This document shows positions 28,362 to 36,936 of a stretch of DNA of 60,592 nt, piece after piece. The translations under genes and the position numbers were made by a program. The DNA comes from Lachnospiraceae bacterium (GTDB lineage: Bacteria; Bacillota; Clostridia; Lachnospirales; Lachnospiraceae): NCBI GenBank assembly GCA_017442865.1, contig JAFRXK010000061.1:1-60592 (forward strand). The letters are read 5' to 3'. Below the pieces are notes generated by a model. It was not told the DNA's origin and did no database searches. It worked only from the letters and a program-made list of their open reading frames with translations. Positions within the stretch are counted from its first letter, which is position 1. The number at the start of each line of letters is the position of its first letter.

Positions 28362-28484
28362 TTACTTGAATTTACGTCCCTTTGTATTCTTGCTTCCGGT
28401 CTTTTTACTGCTCTTCTTACCTGTAATTGACTCAATAAGCTTTGAAAAGAAGTTTGCAACCGGATTACCTGAACCCTTACTCAT
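28362..28484 (-). CDS. Small basic protein, 40 aa
   Basis: This gene has an excellent GGAGGTG ribosome site six bases before the ATG at 28482-28484 and stop TAA at 28362-28364. The peptide starts MSKGSGNPVANFFSKLIESI and ends in a very basic tail KKSSKKTGSKNTKGRKFK. An amphipathic helix followed by a Lys/Arg tail suggests nucleic-acid or ribosome binding, or a peptide substrate. I do not recognise a family. It lies between the lipoprotein and PqqD-like genes on the same strand, 92 bases after the latter's stop. Confidence 0.7.
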   Translation of the reverse strand: MSKGSGNPVANFFSKLIESITGKKSSKKTGSKNTKGRKFK

Positions 28485-28576
28485 ACATTTCACCTCCAGC
28501 ATCAATTATTTTTTTTACGCACAGCAGCGCCCTTGACTAACAAATTCGCAGGTCTATAAGCCTTCTGCCCTATTCA

Positions 28577-28927
28577 TTATTTTTTATATTCAATAAACCC
28601 ACAGGCTTTTAAAAGCCTGGTATATTCTACAAGTCTTGGATAAAGCGGCTGAGCCTCCTCACCGTAATGCTCCTTTACCAGCTCGCCAATGTCATAAATT
28701 GAACGCTTACCATCCATAAGCGGCCAGACAAAGCTTCCTATTCCCTGAAGATGCACCTTGGTAATCCTCGGTTTTTTCAACAGCTTCTGTGCAATGCGAT
28801 TGAATACGCCGGTATTTTCAACCAGAATATTAACCTCACCATTTTCATCAGCCTCCCAGCCGTATTTATCAACGCGCACCGGAATATAATCCAGAAAGTT
28901 GTTCTCTTTGATTTTATCCTTTGCCAT
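28577..28927 (-). CDS. PqqD-like (RiPP recognition element) family protein
   Basis: 116 aa from the ATG at 28925-28927, set by AGGA eight bases upstream (an ATG three codons earlier has no site). The C-terminal 80 residues match the PqqD winged-helix pattern: KVHLQGIGSFVWPLMDGKRSIYDIGELVKEHYGEEAQPLYPRLVEYTRLLKACGFIEY. PqqD domains deliver precursor peptides to radical SAM enzymes, yet no such enzyme is next to it. In many clostridia similar proteins stand alone. Sits downstream of the OPT transporter by 79 bases. Confidence 0.7.
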   Translation of the reverse strand: MAKDKIKENNFLDYIPVRVDKYGWEADENGEVNILVENTGVFNRIAQKLLKKPRITKVHLQGIGSFVWPLMDGKRSIYDIGELVKEHYGEEAQPLYPRLVEYTRLLKACGFIEYKK

Positions 28928-29006
28928 ACCATTCATCCTATGCTTTTACTATTCTTAAAATCAGATGTCCGCCTGTCTCTTATCATCTGTCATGAAGCTC
29001 TGCAGA

Positions 29007-30899
29007 CTATGCCTTTTTATTATTCTTAAGTCCGTAAACTGCTACCAGCGCAATCATAGCTGCCATAAGAATTACGCCACCTACAATACCGGTATCAAGA
29101 GTTTTTGACAAATCAAATCTGCCCGCTACGCCCGCTACAGCAAGTATGGCAAGAATAATTCCTACAAGGCCCTCTCCTGCTATCATGCCTGAGCAGAACA
29201 ATATACCTGAGCCGGCGTCATCATCAGCTCCGCCTTTAAGCTTCTTGTCAACAAACCATCTGGTTAATCCGCCAACCATTATGGTTGAGCTAAGCTCCAG
29301 TGGAAGATACAGACCTATTGCAACAGGCAGAACATTTATTCCTAAGATTTCAATTACAACTGCAATAAATACGCCGATGAATACGAGTGACCACGGAAGA
29401 TTTCCATCCATAACGCCCTCTACTATCATCTTCATAAGCGTCGCCTGCGGTGCCGCAAGCTCCTTTGTTCCAAAGCCCCATGCACTGTCAAGTAAAATTA
29501 ACACGCCGCCGATTGTAAGTGCTGCAATAACAGCGCCTAAAAGCTCGCCAATCTGCTGCTTCTTAGGTGTAGCGCCAAGAATATAGCCTGTCTTTAAATC
29601 CTGGGATGTATCGCCCGCCATGGCAGCAATAATACAAATTATCGTACCTATTGATATAGCGCCAATCATACCGTGAGCACCTGTATCTCCTGTTACCTTA
29701 AGCGCAAGCGTCGCGAACAAAAGTGTCGCAATAGCCATACCCGAAACCGGATTATTACTGCTTCCTACAAGTCCGACCATACGTGATGAAACCGCACCAA
29801 AGAAGAATCCGAAAACAACTATAAGTACAGCACCTAAAAATGATACCGGAATCTGCGGAAGCAGCCAGATAAGTATAATAAGTGCGATTATGCCGCCTAC
29901 CACAAGCCTCATGTCAATATCTCTGTCTGTTCTGGCTGTGCCCGCTGTGCCTGCACCCTTTATGCCCTTCATCGCTCCTACAAATGTCTTTCCGATAAGC
30001 GGCAGTGATTTAACAAGGCTGATAATTCCACCTGCCGCAACCATGCCTGCACCGATATATCTGATGTAACTGCTCCAGATAGCACCTGCACCGCCCTCTG
30101 CATACATGTTTGCGATTGTATCCGTGCCGGGATAAAGAACACTGTCGCCGCCAAATGTAACAATGGCCGGAATAAGCACGAACCAGCCGAGAATTCCTCC
30201 TGCAAACAAATATGACGAAATCTTAAGACCGCAGATATAACCTACTCCGATAAGCGCAGGATATACCTCTGTTGAAAATTCTGTCTTAAGCGCCTTTATC
30301 GGCGCGGTAATAACTCCCGGCACTACCTTAAGTCCGTCCACAACAAATTTGAATAATGCAGCAGCACCCATACCGACAAATACAGTCTTTGCACTTGAAC
30401 CGCCCTCTTCGCCTGCAAGCAGCACCTTTGCGCACGCTGTTCCTTCAGGATAAGGAAGCACTCCATGCTCCTTCACAATAAGTGCATTCCTGAGTGGTAC
30501 CATAAACAGCACTCCTAGCAAGCCGCCGCAAAGCGCTATAAGTCCGATTGTAAGCAGGTCTGGCTTTTCCGAAACGCCCTCCTTTGCCCACAAAAACAAC
30601 GCCGGCATAGTAAAAATAGCTCCTGCTGCAAGGGATTCTCCTGCTGAGCCTATGGTCTGTACCATGTTGCTCTCAAGTATAGAATCCTTCCTCATAATCA
30701 TGCGGATAACTCCCATTGAAATAACTGCTGCCGGAATCGACGCAGACACAGTCATGCCTACTCTCACTCCCAGATATGCATTTGCAGCGCCAAAAACCAC
30801 TGCAAGCAGCAAACCCATAACAACAGAAGTAATCGTAAATTCCGGTGTAATCTTTTCCGCCGGAATATACGGTTTAAATCCATTCTTCTTTTCACTCAT
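29007..30899 (-). CDS. OPT family oligopeptide transporter
   Basis: 630 aa with about sixteen hydrophobic segments. OPT proteins import oligopeptides or metal chelates with protons. Visible: the family opening FKPYIPAEKITPEFTITSVVMGLLLAVVFGAANAYLGVRVGMTVSASIPAAVISMGV and PYPEGTACAKVL, both characteristic of the bacterial OPT/YSL-like group. A TCCGTAAG-type leader with GGAGG precedes the ATG. It may be co-transcribed with the PqqD-like gene. Substrate unknown. Confidence 0.93.
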   Translation of the reverse strand: MSEKKNGFKPYIPAEKITPEFTITSVVMGLLLAVVFGAANAYLGVRVGMTVSASIPAAVISMGVIRMIMRKDSILESNMVQTIGSAGESLAAGAIFTMPALFLWAKEGVSEKPDLLTIGLIALCGGLLGVLFMVPLRNALIVKEHGVLPYPEGTACAKVLLAGEEGGSSAKTVFVGMGAAALFKFVVDGLKVVPGVITAPIKALKTEFSTEVYPALIGVGYICGLKISSYLFAGGILGWFVLIPAIVTFGGDSVLYPGTDTIANMYAEGGAGAIWSSYIRYIGAGMVAAGGIISLVKSLPLIGKTFVGAMKGIKGAGTAGTARTDRDIDMRLVVGGIIALIILIWLLPQIPVSFLGAVLIVVFGFFFGAVSSRMVGLVGSSNNPVSGMAIATLLFATLALKVTGDTGAHGMIGAISIGTIICIIAAMAGDTSQDLKTGYILGATPKKQQIGELLGAVIAALTIGGVLILLDSAWGFGTKELAAPQATLMKMIVEGVMDGNLPWSLVFIGVFIAVVIEILGINVLPVAIGLYLPLELSSTIMVGGLTRWFVDKKLKGGADDDAGSGILFCSGMIAGEGLVGIILAILAVAGVAGRFDLSKTLDTGIVGGVILMAAMIALVAVYGLKNNKKA

Positions 30900-30982
30900 T
30901 AGTTTTTCCTCCGTAAGAAAGTATATTATTAGTATAAAATATCAGTGCAACTTTGTACAGAGTTTTGATAAAATAATACATT

Positions 30983-32281
30983 TTAATCCGTTGCGGACGC
31001 CATGATTACCACAAAGCGGTTCAGGCTCTTATCATAAACTGTACAGCACAAGGCACCCCACCACTCATGTCCGTCATCAAAATACTCCGACCAGTCTGTT
31101 GTCCACTTATATATTTCCAAAGCATCAGTTCCATTCGGAAATAATGTATTATTGATTTTCTCAAAATCGGCCTCTATATAATCAGTTCCGTGTGGAGGCT
31201 CAAAAAAAGCCTTTCGATAACTTAGTCTCTCTCCCTCGTCCTCCGACTCAAAAAACTCCTTTGTGCTTATCTTCCTTGCTCTCGCTTTACATGCATCATA
31301 ATGCCACACCAGACCACTTTCATCAGCCTTAAAAAGCCTGCGGCACGCAAAGCAGAGCGCCAGCCAGTGCGACTCACACTCCCTGTACGCTGCCTCACCC
31401 TTAACAATGCAGTAGTCTATGACACAGTCCGGATATTCTGCGATAAGGTCATAAAAATCATCCTCCTTTTTTACACCACTGCACTCATAAATATCATTAT
31501 GACCTTCACCACCGGCTGTCACCTTACAACCAGTTTTGGCTTCTCCGCAGGCTGTCACCTTACAACCGGTTTTGGCTTCTTCTTCTCCTGCTGTTGCTTT
31601 CTTTTTCGGTCTGTCTCCAAACACCTTCTCGGCATAATCAAAGCCTATATCAACTTTATCAGCCGCATACTCAACCATTCTGCAAAAGTCCTTCGCATCA
31701 TATTCAAAGCCTGTAATCGAAGAAATACATTCTCCGTAAAAAAATGCTTTCAATACATCAAACGGGTCAAATGCATTGTGTACCACACTCATAAATCCGC
31801 TCTCATCCGTAATATAAAGACAAGGCTCATACGGGTGGCAGGAAAGCTTAAATTTCTTGCCGTTTGCGACAAGATACGGTTCTTTGTTTTTCTGTCCCAG
31901 CGTATATTTTTCATCATGATAAACGACCACATCTTTTTTAATATCCCATGGCGGCGTAAACGGTGATTTTGGCATATCAGCATAATAATCCCTATCATTA
32001 GGCTTTACCTCGCCCTGGGCAACCGCCCTTTCAAGCAGCGAAAAATATTCATCGAGGTCTATCTCATAAAAAATCTGAGAGAAATTGCTACTGTTATATT
32101 TGTCATGATTAGTCCATACCATTAAAAACAATCTGCCGTCGGTATCGCGTCCCACTGCCTTCTCAACATGATAGCGGCACTGTCCTATTCTCCACTCCCC
32201 GTCAAATTCCTCTTTGTCAACCCAGAACCATGCATTCCAGCTCCAGTCCTCATGTGTTTTAAGTTCTTTCACTCCACTCAC
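30983..32281 (-). CDS. Unknown protein, 432 aa, with short internal tandem repeat
   Basis: No family recognised. The protein is rich in aromatic and acidic residues, has no signal or membrane segment, and contains several Cys (CFACRRLF, YCIVKGEAAYREC). Residues about 245-270 carry a 12-residue repeat, EAKTGCKVTACG then EAKTGCKVTAGG. The start is a GTG overlapping the stop of the upstream 156-aa gene by four bases, with GGAG before it, so the two unknown genes are translationally coupled and likely act together. Confidence 0.65.
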   Translation of the reverse strand: MSGVKELKTHEDWSWNAWFWVDKEEFDGEWRIGQCRYHVEKAVGRDTDGRLFLMVWTNHDKYNSSNFSQIFYEIDLDEYFSLLERAVAQGEVKPNDRDYYADMPKSPFTPPWDIKKDVVVYHDEKYTLGQKNKEPYLVANGKKFKLSCHPYEPCLYITDESGFMSVVHNAFDPFDVLKAFFYGECISSITGFEYDAKDFCRMVEYAADKVDIGFDYAEKVFGDRPKKKATAGEEEAKTGCKVTACGEAKTGCKVTAGGEGHNDIYECSGVKKEDDFYDLIAEYPDCVIDYCIVKGEAAYRECESHWLALCFACRRLFKADESGLVWHYDACKARARKISTKEFFESEDEGERLSYRKAFFEPPHGTDYIEADFEKINNTLFPNGTDALEIYKWTTDWSEYFDDGHEWWGALCCTVYDKSLNRFVVIMASATD

Positions 32282-32748
32282 TTCTCTCCGTTTAGTATTT
32301 CATAAATTCCGTTCGTAAAATCCCTGTAATGCTTCGGAAAATTCTCAGATCCACTCGCCTTTATCCTTCTGCCGTCATTCACGACTGCCTCAAGTGAAAA
32401 CATTATGCCGTCCAGCACATGCTTCGGATGCTTTCCATAAAATCCATCCCACGAAATCACGTCACAGTCATTAAGCAGCTGCAGCATCCTCTCTTTGCTA
32501 CACTCAGCACGCTTCTCAAGCACACGCGTCTTCTCGCCCTCAGAATAACGGATTCCATACTGCGAAACCTCCACTGCACCGGACTTCATCACAATCTCAT
32601 ACTCAGCAATAAAACGCATGCCGCTTGTATTCAGCGTAATAATTTCAAAGGATACTATGCTACCGCCTGCGCTATCTGTATCGCCATGCTTAAACAATCT
32701 GCTAAAGATATTCCCTGTTTTTTTATTGTTCTCCACACTATACTCCAC
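32278..32748 (-). CDS. Unknown protein, 156 aa, coupled to the 432-aa protein
   Basis: No family recognised. Soluble, mixed alpha/beta composition with a central SFEIITLNTSGMRFIAEYEIVMKSG stretch. The start is uncertain: GTG codons at 32748 and 32736 are candidates. Upstream, in another frame, an ATG at 32784-32786 opens MDDEVQTSETTDNTER, which would join this frame after a single-base change, so a frameshift or longer original N-terminus is possible. Its stop overlaps the next gene's start. Confidence 0.6.
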   Translation of the reverse strand: MEYSVENNKKTGNIFSRLFKHGDTDSAGGSIVSFEIITLNTSGMRFIAEYEIVMKSGAVEVSQYGIRYSEGEKTRVLEKRAECSKERMLQLLNDCDVISWDGFYGKHPKHVLDGIMFSLEAVVNDGRRIKASGSENFPKHYRDFTNGIYEILNGEK

Positions 32749-32851
32749 CTTTCCGTATTATCTGTGGTTTCCGAAGTCTGCACTTCATCATCCATCGCAA
32801 TTTACTCTGTGTTTTTGTGCACGGTATCATAATCTCTCCTCTTTTGCACAA

Positions 32852-33448
32852 TCATTCATCACAATATGACAGCTTGTCAGGCAGATGATGAAGATACATA
32901 TCCAAAGCATCACTGCTTTCCTCAAGCACCTTCATAAGTCCCGGGTCAGGAAATGCGTGATTATCATGATAATCAATTTCGCCCTCTGAGCGTATTAAAA
33001 ACGCCAGCTTCTCCTCATCAATTGAAAACTGTGCGTTTACGCCTTCCTTGTTTCCTCTCGCGTCAAGTCTTATCCACCTTTCCAGGGATGAAATGTACAC
33101 CGTGTTTAATGCATGAATACAATAACCCGTATCAGGCGTGTCTCCTAAAGTCAGGCGCTGATAGCTAAAGCCTGCCGGGATACCATTTGCCCGAAGAAGT
33201 GCTGCCAGAAGATTTGCCTTCGCCCAGCAGATACCCACGCCTTCCCTTAAAACGTCACTTGCAGAAACAGTGACGCGCGCATCCTTTGCATCCCACGAAT
33301 GCCTTATGCTGTCTCTCACAAAATAATATGTATTCTCTACAAGCGACAATTCATCCGCCGCCTCTGCTTTAAGCCTGTCTGCCACAGCTTTTACAGCCGG
33401 ATTGTCATAGTCCACATACCTTGTACTCTCTAAATATTCCTCAAACAT
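32852..33448 (-). CDS. Transglutaminase-like cysteine peptidase family protein
   Basis: 198 aa. The transglutaminase-core triad is visible: Cys in GVGICWAKANLLAALLRANGIPAG, His in YCIHALNTVYI and Asp in WIRLDARGNKEG. No signal peptide, so cytosolic. Such small proteins may act as peptidases or amidases; substrate is unknown. It ends upstream of the unknown pair by 103 bases and starts 10 bases after the stop of the M28 peptidase, so it is probably in one operon with it. Confidence 0.86.
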   Translation of the reverse strand: MFEEYLESTRYVDYDNPAVKAVADRLKAEAADELSLVENTYYFVRDSIRHSWDAKDARVTVSASDVLREGVGICWAKANLLAALLRANGIPAGFSYQRLTLGDTPDTGYCIHALNTVYISSLERWIRLDARGNKEGVNAQFSIDEEKLAFLIRSEGEIDYHDNHAFPDPGLMKVLEESSDALDMYLHHLPDKLSYCDE

Positions 33449-33458
33449 ATTGCTACCC

Positions 33459-34232
33459 TTACTTCATCAACCCGTCAAGCAAATATGCTGCAGTCATCCT
33501 GACAGCTTCTTCGTTAATCGATGAAATATCATCAAACTCGCCGCCATGCATAGTTTTGGTCAGTCTCAAGGTCATAAATTGATTCTGGTCATTTTCGTCG
33601 ATAGGCTGATTCGTTCTGATTTTGTCTGCCAACGCTGCAAAGAATTCCTTTGCCTCTGCATCCGCAGTACAGACCGAAATGTTCGGTATGTTATTTATCT
33701 CAAACAAGTAATCATCTCCCTGCGGCATAAAACCGATAAGCTGCACTTTATACCTATCTAGCACTTCTTTGCTCAATATTCTGCTAAATAAAGGGTTTTC
33801 AAAGTTTCCTTTATCATTGATAAGAATTTCACTTCCAAAGCCACACATATCTAAATTAATCATAGAAATGATATTGCCGCTTCCAACAGTCTCAATATAA
33901 TGCTTTGCACCAATGCTCCCCTTTTCCTCACCATCAAAAAACACAAAATCCACATTCCCCTTGAAATCTGACTTCAAGCTCATATCCTTTATGACGTGTA
34001 GCAATACAGCACACCCCGAAGCATTATCATTTGCGCCTGTGCTGCCTTCTTCAACATCCCAATGCGCCCCGATAGTCAGTCTCTTTTCATCAGAATTGAA
34101 TGGCACGATAATATTCTCAGCGTCATCAAATTTCTGAATTTGAAAATCTACACCAATTTCATTTAAAATGCTCTTGATGCTTTCCTTTCTTGCGTTATTA
34201 TCAAATGAAACAATTCTTTTTATATACTCCAT
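33459..34232 (-). CDS. M28 family zinc aminopeptidase-like protein
   Basis: 257 aa from the ATG at 34230-34232, chosen for GGGAG seven bases upstream. Zinc ligands fit the M28 pattern: GAHWDVEEGS (His, Asp), GANDNASGCAVLL (Asp), FFDGEEKGSIGAKHYI (Glu-Glu) and INLDMCGFG (Asp). No signal peptide, so cytosolic, unlike most secreted M28 enzymes. Likely releases N-terminal residues from peptides. First gene of a short operon with the transglutaminase-like gene. Confidence 0.86.
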   Translation of the reverse strand: MEYIKRIVSFDNNARKESIKSILNEIGVDFQIQKFDDAENIIVPFNSDEKRLTIGAHWDVEEGSTGANDNASGCAVLLHVIKDMSLKSDFKGNVDFVFFDGEEKGSIGAKHYIETVGSGNIISMINLDMCGFGSEILINDKGNFENPLFSRILSKEVLDRYKVQLIGFMPQGDDYLFEINNIPNISVCTADAEAKEFFAALADKIRTNQPIDENDQNQFMTLRLTKTMHGGEFDDISSINEEAVRMTAAYLLDGLMK

Positions 34233-34298
34233 TATAAATCTCCCTTTGCTTTTGCTAAATTTAAAATAAAAATATAGCATTTATATAAATATTTTTTA

Positions 34299-34409
34299 TC
34301 ATGTAATATTGCTTTTTCCAATATTGCATTTTTCACATAGGGTCTGCAAATTATCTATAACAGTCTTTCCTCCATTAGATCAAGGTATAATATGCTTCTC
34401 CTGAATATG
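34299..34409 (-). pseudogene. HNH endonuclease C-terminal remnant
   Basis: Starting right after the GNAT stop and in the same frame, the minus strand reads HIQEKHIIP, a stop, then SNGGKTVIDNLQTLCEKCN and IGKSNIT. This matches the HNH core (HHIIPxSxGGxxxxDNLQTLCxxCNxxK). The Pro-stop-Ser junction and missing upstream half show it is a broken fragment. It explains most of the gap between the GNAT and M28 genes. Confidence 0.75.
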
Positions 34410-34847
34410 TCATTTCAATTCTTTTCTAAAGCATATAACCCGATTTGTTTCCGCAAATCCCACCGCCATATGGAACCTCATGCTTTCATCGTTATCAAGC
34501 TCGCAATCGCTTGCAAATTCGCTGCAGCCCTTTTCCTTTGCCCACTTCTCGCATTCTGACAGCAGCTCTGCTGCATAGCCCTTCTTCCGGTAGCCTTCAG
34601 AGACAAAAATACCTTCAAGATATCCGACAGGTGAGCTCTTTGTTCCTTCGACATAATCGTGACGCAGCTGGCACTGTGCAAAACCAATTGGTTTACCATC
34701 AACATATTTGATAAAACAGGCTGCTTCCTTATTCATCACCAGTTTACAAAACTCCTCAGTCAAATCCTCAAGATTGTTATCCATCCACATTTGTATCGCC
34801 AGATTTGCAAGTTCACCGGCATCTTCAATTTTTGCTCTCTTAATCAT
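34410..34847 (-). CDS. GNAT family N-acetyltransferase (aminoglycoside 6'-type-like)
   Basis: 145 aa. The acetyl-CoA pyrophosphate loop is visible as GYRKKGYAAELLSECEKWAKEKGC, preceded by YLEGIFVSEG, and the C-terminal ASDCELDNDESMRFHMAVGFAETNRVICFRKEL ending is typical of the AAC(6')-Ib/aph-like group in chromosomes. This resembles AAC(6') enzymes but whether it modifies aminoglycosides cannot be told. Probably monocistronic; a structured intergenic element lies upstream. Confidence 0.85.
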   Translation of the reverse strand: MIKRAKIEDAGELANLAIQMWMDNNLEDLTEEFCKLVMNKEAACFIKYVDGKPIGFAQCQLRHDYVEGTKSSPVGYLEGIFVSEGYRKKGYAAELLSECEKWAKEKGCSEFASDCELDNDESMRFHMAVGFAETNRVICFRKELK

Positions 34848-34891
34848 ATACTTATTCCTTTACACATATCAGAAGTTGCGCGTTTCTACGA

Positions 34892-35019
34892 GCGGTGCGT
34901 GTCTGTCACATAATGCGTGGCGGGAGCTTGCTCACGCAAGCGCATTTATGCGAACAGTCACATAGCGCGACAGCGCGGCATGAGCATGCAGCGTAGCGGA
35001 ATGCGAATGAACGCACCGC
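34892..35019. repeat. 128-bp structured intergenic element bounded by a perfect inverted repeat
   Basis: GCGGTGCGT (34892-34900) pairs with ACGCACCGC (35011-35019). Inside are several smaller inverted segments (GAGC-TT-GCTC, GCATTTATGC, GCGCGACAGCGC). Composition is GC-rich compared with the flanks and no ORF is evident. It may be a folded RNA, a REP/MITE-like element, or a compound terminator between the GNAT and the CCG-domain gene. Confidence 0.5.
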
Positions 35020-35058
35020 GATAAAATCGAATTTGTCGCTCACATATGCTTTCTTCAA

Positions 35059-35781
35059 TTATAGCGTTTTAAACAACAGCTCTGCGAGATGGCGGCCATC
35101 CACGCCTCCGGAGATCAGACCTTCCAGGCAATAGTGGCAATAGCAAATCACTGTATCTGTCGTATATCGTGAACAGTATTCCCGCATAATTGCTTCCTGT
35201 TCTTCTGCGCTATGAGGCTGAAACAGTCCTTCTGCTCCATCTTTATAGTGCTTTGGCGCAAGCTTTGGATTTCTTTCTACCTGCGGTCGATAAAGAGAAT
35301 TGCCGCAGTAGTCGGCTCTCTCCCGATTATTTTCAGGCTCGACATAATGGACATTCATCTTTTCAAGCAAACGCCTTACCGCATCGTGCGTTTCATTTCT
35401 GTCCCGCATTCTCCAGCAATCCTGGATAGTGGCCGTTAACTCAGAATAATCTGGAAACGAGAAGTTCTGGTCCTGGTCAATCAATTCCCAAAGGGAATGA
35501 ACCCTCCTGACGCCGCGCCATTCCTCGGAAATATTCATGCAGTTCGGACACAGCGACCAGATTTCATCTTCCGGCAGAAACACATGACTCTGAGGGAGAC
35601 TTATCCATCTCTCCGAAAGATCACCCCGGGGCATTTTCTCTTCGTAGATTTCCTTCTTCCAGCCTGGAACGCAACACCTGACAATGCTGATGTCATTCAG
35701 AGAAGCCACATAATCCTGTATTCTTTTGCTCAATTCCGGGTACTTTACTGTAAAAACACAACTTGCTATGTAATACTTCAT
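35059..35781 (-). CDS. CCG-domain (heterodisulfide-reductase-like) cysteine-rich protein
   Basis: 240 aa. Two CCG-type cysteine motifs can be discerned: SCVFTVKYPELSKRI...VRCCVPGWK near residues 7-41 and a second with C-terminal VICYCHYCLEG, the pattern of HdrB-like proteins that bind noncubane clusters or zinc. An intermediate CPNCMN is also present. No other Hdr subunits are nearby, so its role as a redox or metal-binding protein is inferred. It stands alone between structured hairpins. Confidence 0.6.
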   Translation of the reverse strand: MKYYIASCVFTVKYPELSKRIQDYVASLNDISIVRCCVPGWKKEIYEEKMPRGDLSERWISLPQSHVFLPEDEIWSLCPNCMNISEEWRGVRRVHSLWELIDQDQNFSFPDYSELTATIQDCWRMRDRNETHDAVRRLLEKMNVHYVEPENNRERADYCGNSLYRPQVERNPKLAPKHYKDGAEGLFQPHSAEEQEAIMREYCSRYTTDTVICYCHYCLEGLISGGVDGRHLAELLFKTL

Positions 35782-35851
35782 TGCTTATTTCCTCTCATAA
35801 ATTCCGATTTGGTTATTTCCTTGTCATCAATACTACCGTCTCCTCCGACTC

Positions 35852-35896
35852 GACCTAGCTCTGTCTTCGCACTTCGTGCTTGCCAATAGCTAGGTC
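35852..35896. terminator. Nested hairpin between the CCG gene and RhuM
   Basis: GACCTAGCT (35852-35860) pairs with AGCTAGGTC (35888-35896), and the loop carries GCAC-TTC-GTGC (35869-35879). The inner hairpin is the same type as at 9384-9394. The element lies between two genes of the minus strand and has no good U-run. Confidence 0.5.
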
Positions 35897-35964
35897 TCCC
35901 TGTATGGTGCTCCGTAATCTATTACGCCGCTAATCCGCCACATTGGCGTTTTGAGTATTCCGGT

Positions 35965-36936
35965 TTAGTTTTGCTCTTGAATCATTTTCTTTACCGCCTT
36001 ATCAAAATCCGATTCAATAGGCTGAGTTCGGTTGAATATTTCATATTCAGCATTTGCCTTATCCATAGCCTGCTTGTGAGATATTCTTCTGTTATCCTTA
36101 AGAATCTTGTACTGACGGAATTCCAAAAATGCATTCACGCTCTTTTCAAACTCTTCCATCGTGAATATATTCTCACGCTCGATCAAATCTTCAATATAAT
36201 CAAAATATCCGGTAACCGCACGTTCTAGCCTGCGAATCTGCTTTTCTTCAAGATAATTCTTTGCAACCGAAACGTCTGATTTCAGTATCCTGCCATTTGG
36301 AGTATTATTCCATGTGGTAAGCCCCATGTTTTCTTTCTCATGGTCAGCCGATTCATATACTATTTCTGCAGCAGTATGATTTGTGATGGCATAATGGAAC
36401 TTGTTCTGTATCGTTGCATAAAAATGATAAGCCACTTCTGAATCCTTTATGTAATCAATACTGCACTCGGCAAAAATATCTGTAATCTGCTGCCATATGC
36501 GCCGTTCGCTGGCACGAATAGAGCGAACACGCTCCAACAATTCACGGAAATAATCTTTTCCGAAAGCTGTTTTTCCTTGCTTAAGGCGTTCGTCATCCAG
36601 CACAAAGCCTTTCGTCATGTATTCCTTAAGAACTGTAGTCGCCCAGATGCGGAATTTTGTCGCTTTAATTGAATTTACACGATATCCAACAGAAATAATT
36701 GCATCCAGATTATAAAACATAGATTCTTTATCTTGTGTTTTTCCGGGGATTGCTCCATGCGGACTGGTTGTTGCAATTTTTGCAACAACCACTTTTTCAT
36801 CAAGTTCCCCACTCTCAAATATCTTCTTCAGGTGTCTGCTGATGCCGGATTTATCAACCCCAAACAATTCTGCCATAGCCTTTTGAATGATCCACAGGCT
36901 GTGAATGACTGTCCGCAACTCTTTTCTTATCCTCAT
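35965..36936 (-). CDS. RhuM family protein with altered N-terminus
   Basis: 323 aa. From residue 14 on it matches RhuM: LWIIQKAMAELFGVDKSGISRHLKKIFESGELDE, then FYNLDAIISVGYRVNSIKATKFRIWATTVLKEY and GFVLDDERLKQG, ending in a helical C-terminal domain. RhuM family proteins normally have about 20 further residues before this that are missing here; instead the first codons lie in sequence whose other frame looks like the end of a different gene. RhuM are Fic/virulence-region proteins of unknown biochemistry, often in mobile islands. Probably damaged by a deletion, possibly still expressed from the ATG with AGGAAG. Confidence 0.7.
   Translation of the reverse strand: MRIRKELRTVIHSLWIIQKAMAELFGVDKSGISRHLKKIFESGELDEKVVVAKIATTSPHGAIPGKTQDKESMFYNLDAIISVGYRVNSIKATKFRIWATTVLKEYMTKGFVLDDERLKQGKTAFGKDYFRELLERVRSIRASERRIWQQITDIFAECSIDYIKDSEVAYHFYATIQNKFHYAITNHTAAEIVYESADHEKENMGLTTWNNTPNGRILKSDVSVAKNYLEEKQIRRLERAVTGYFDYIEDLIERENIFTMEEFEKSVNAFLEFRQYKILKDNRRISHKQAMDKANAEYEIFNRTQPIESDFDKAVKKMIQEQN

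Noticed and set aside
31301..31966. 221-aa plus-strand frame opposite the 432-aa unknown gene
   Set aside because: The minus-strand gene has a proper start, coupled neighbour and protein-like composition; the plus frame is Phe/Ile/Cys-rich with no ribosome site.
34410..34847. Firm call of an aminoglycoside-resistance enzyme
   Set aside because: The GNAT core fits AAC(6')-like proteins, but substrate cannot be inferred from the residues visible.
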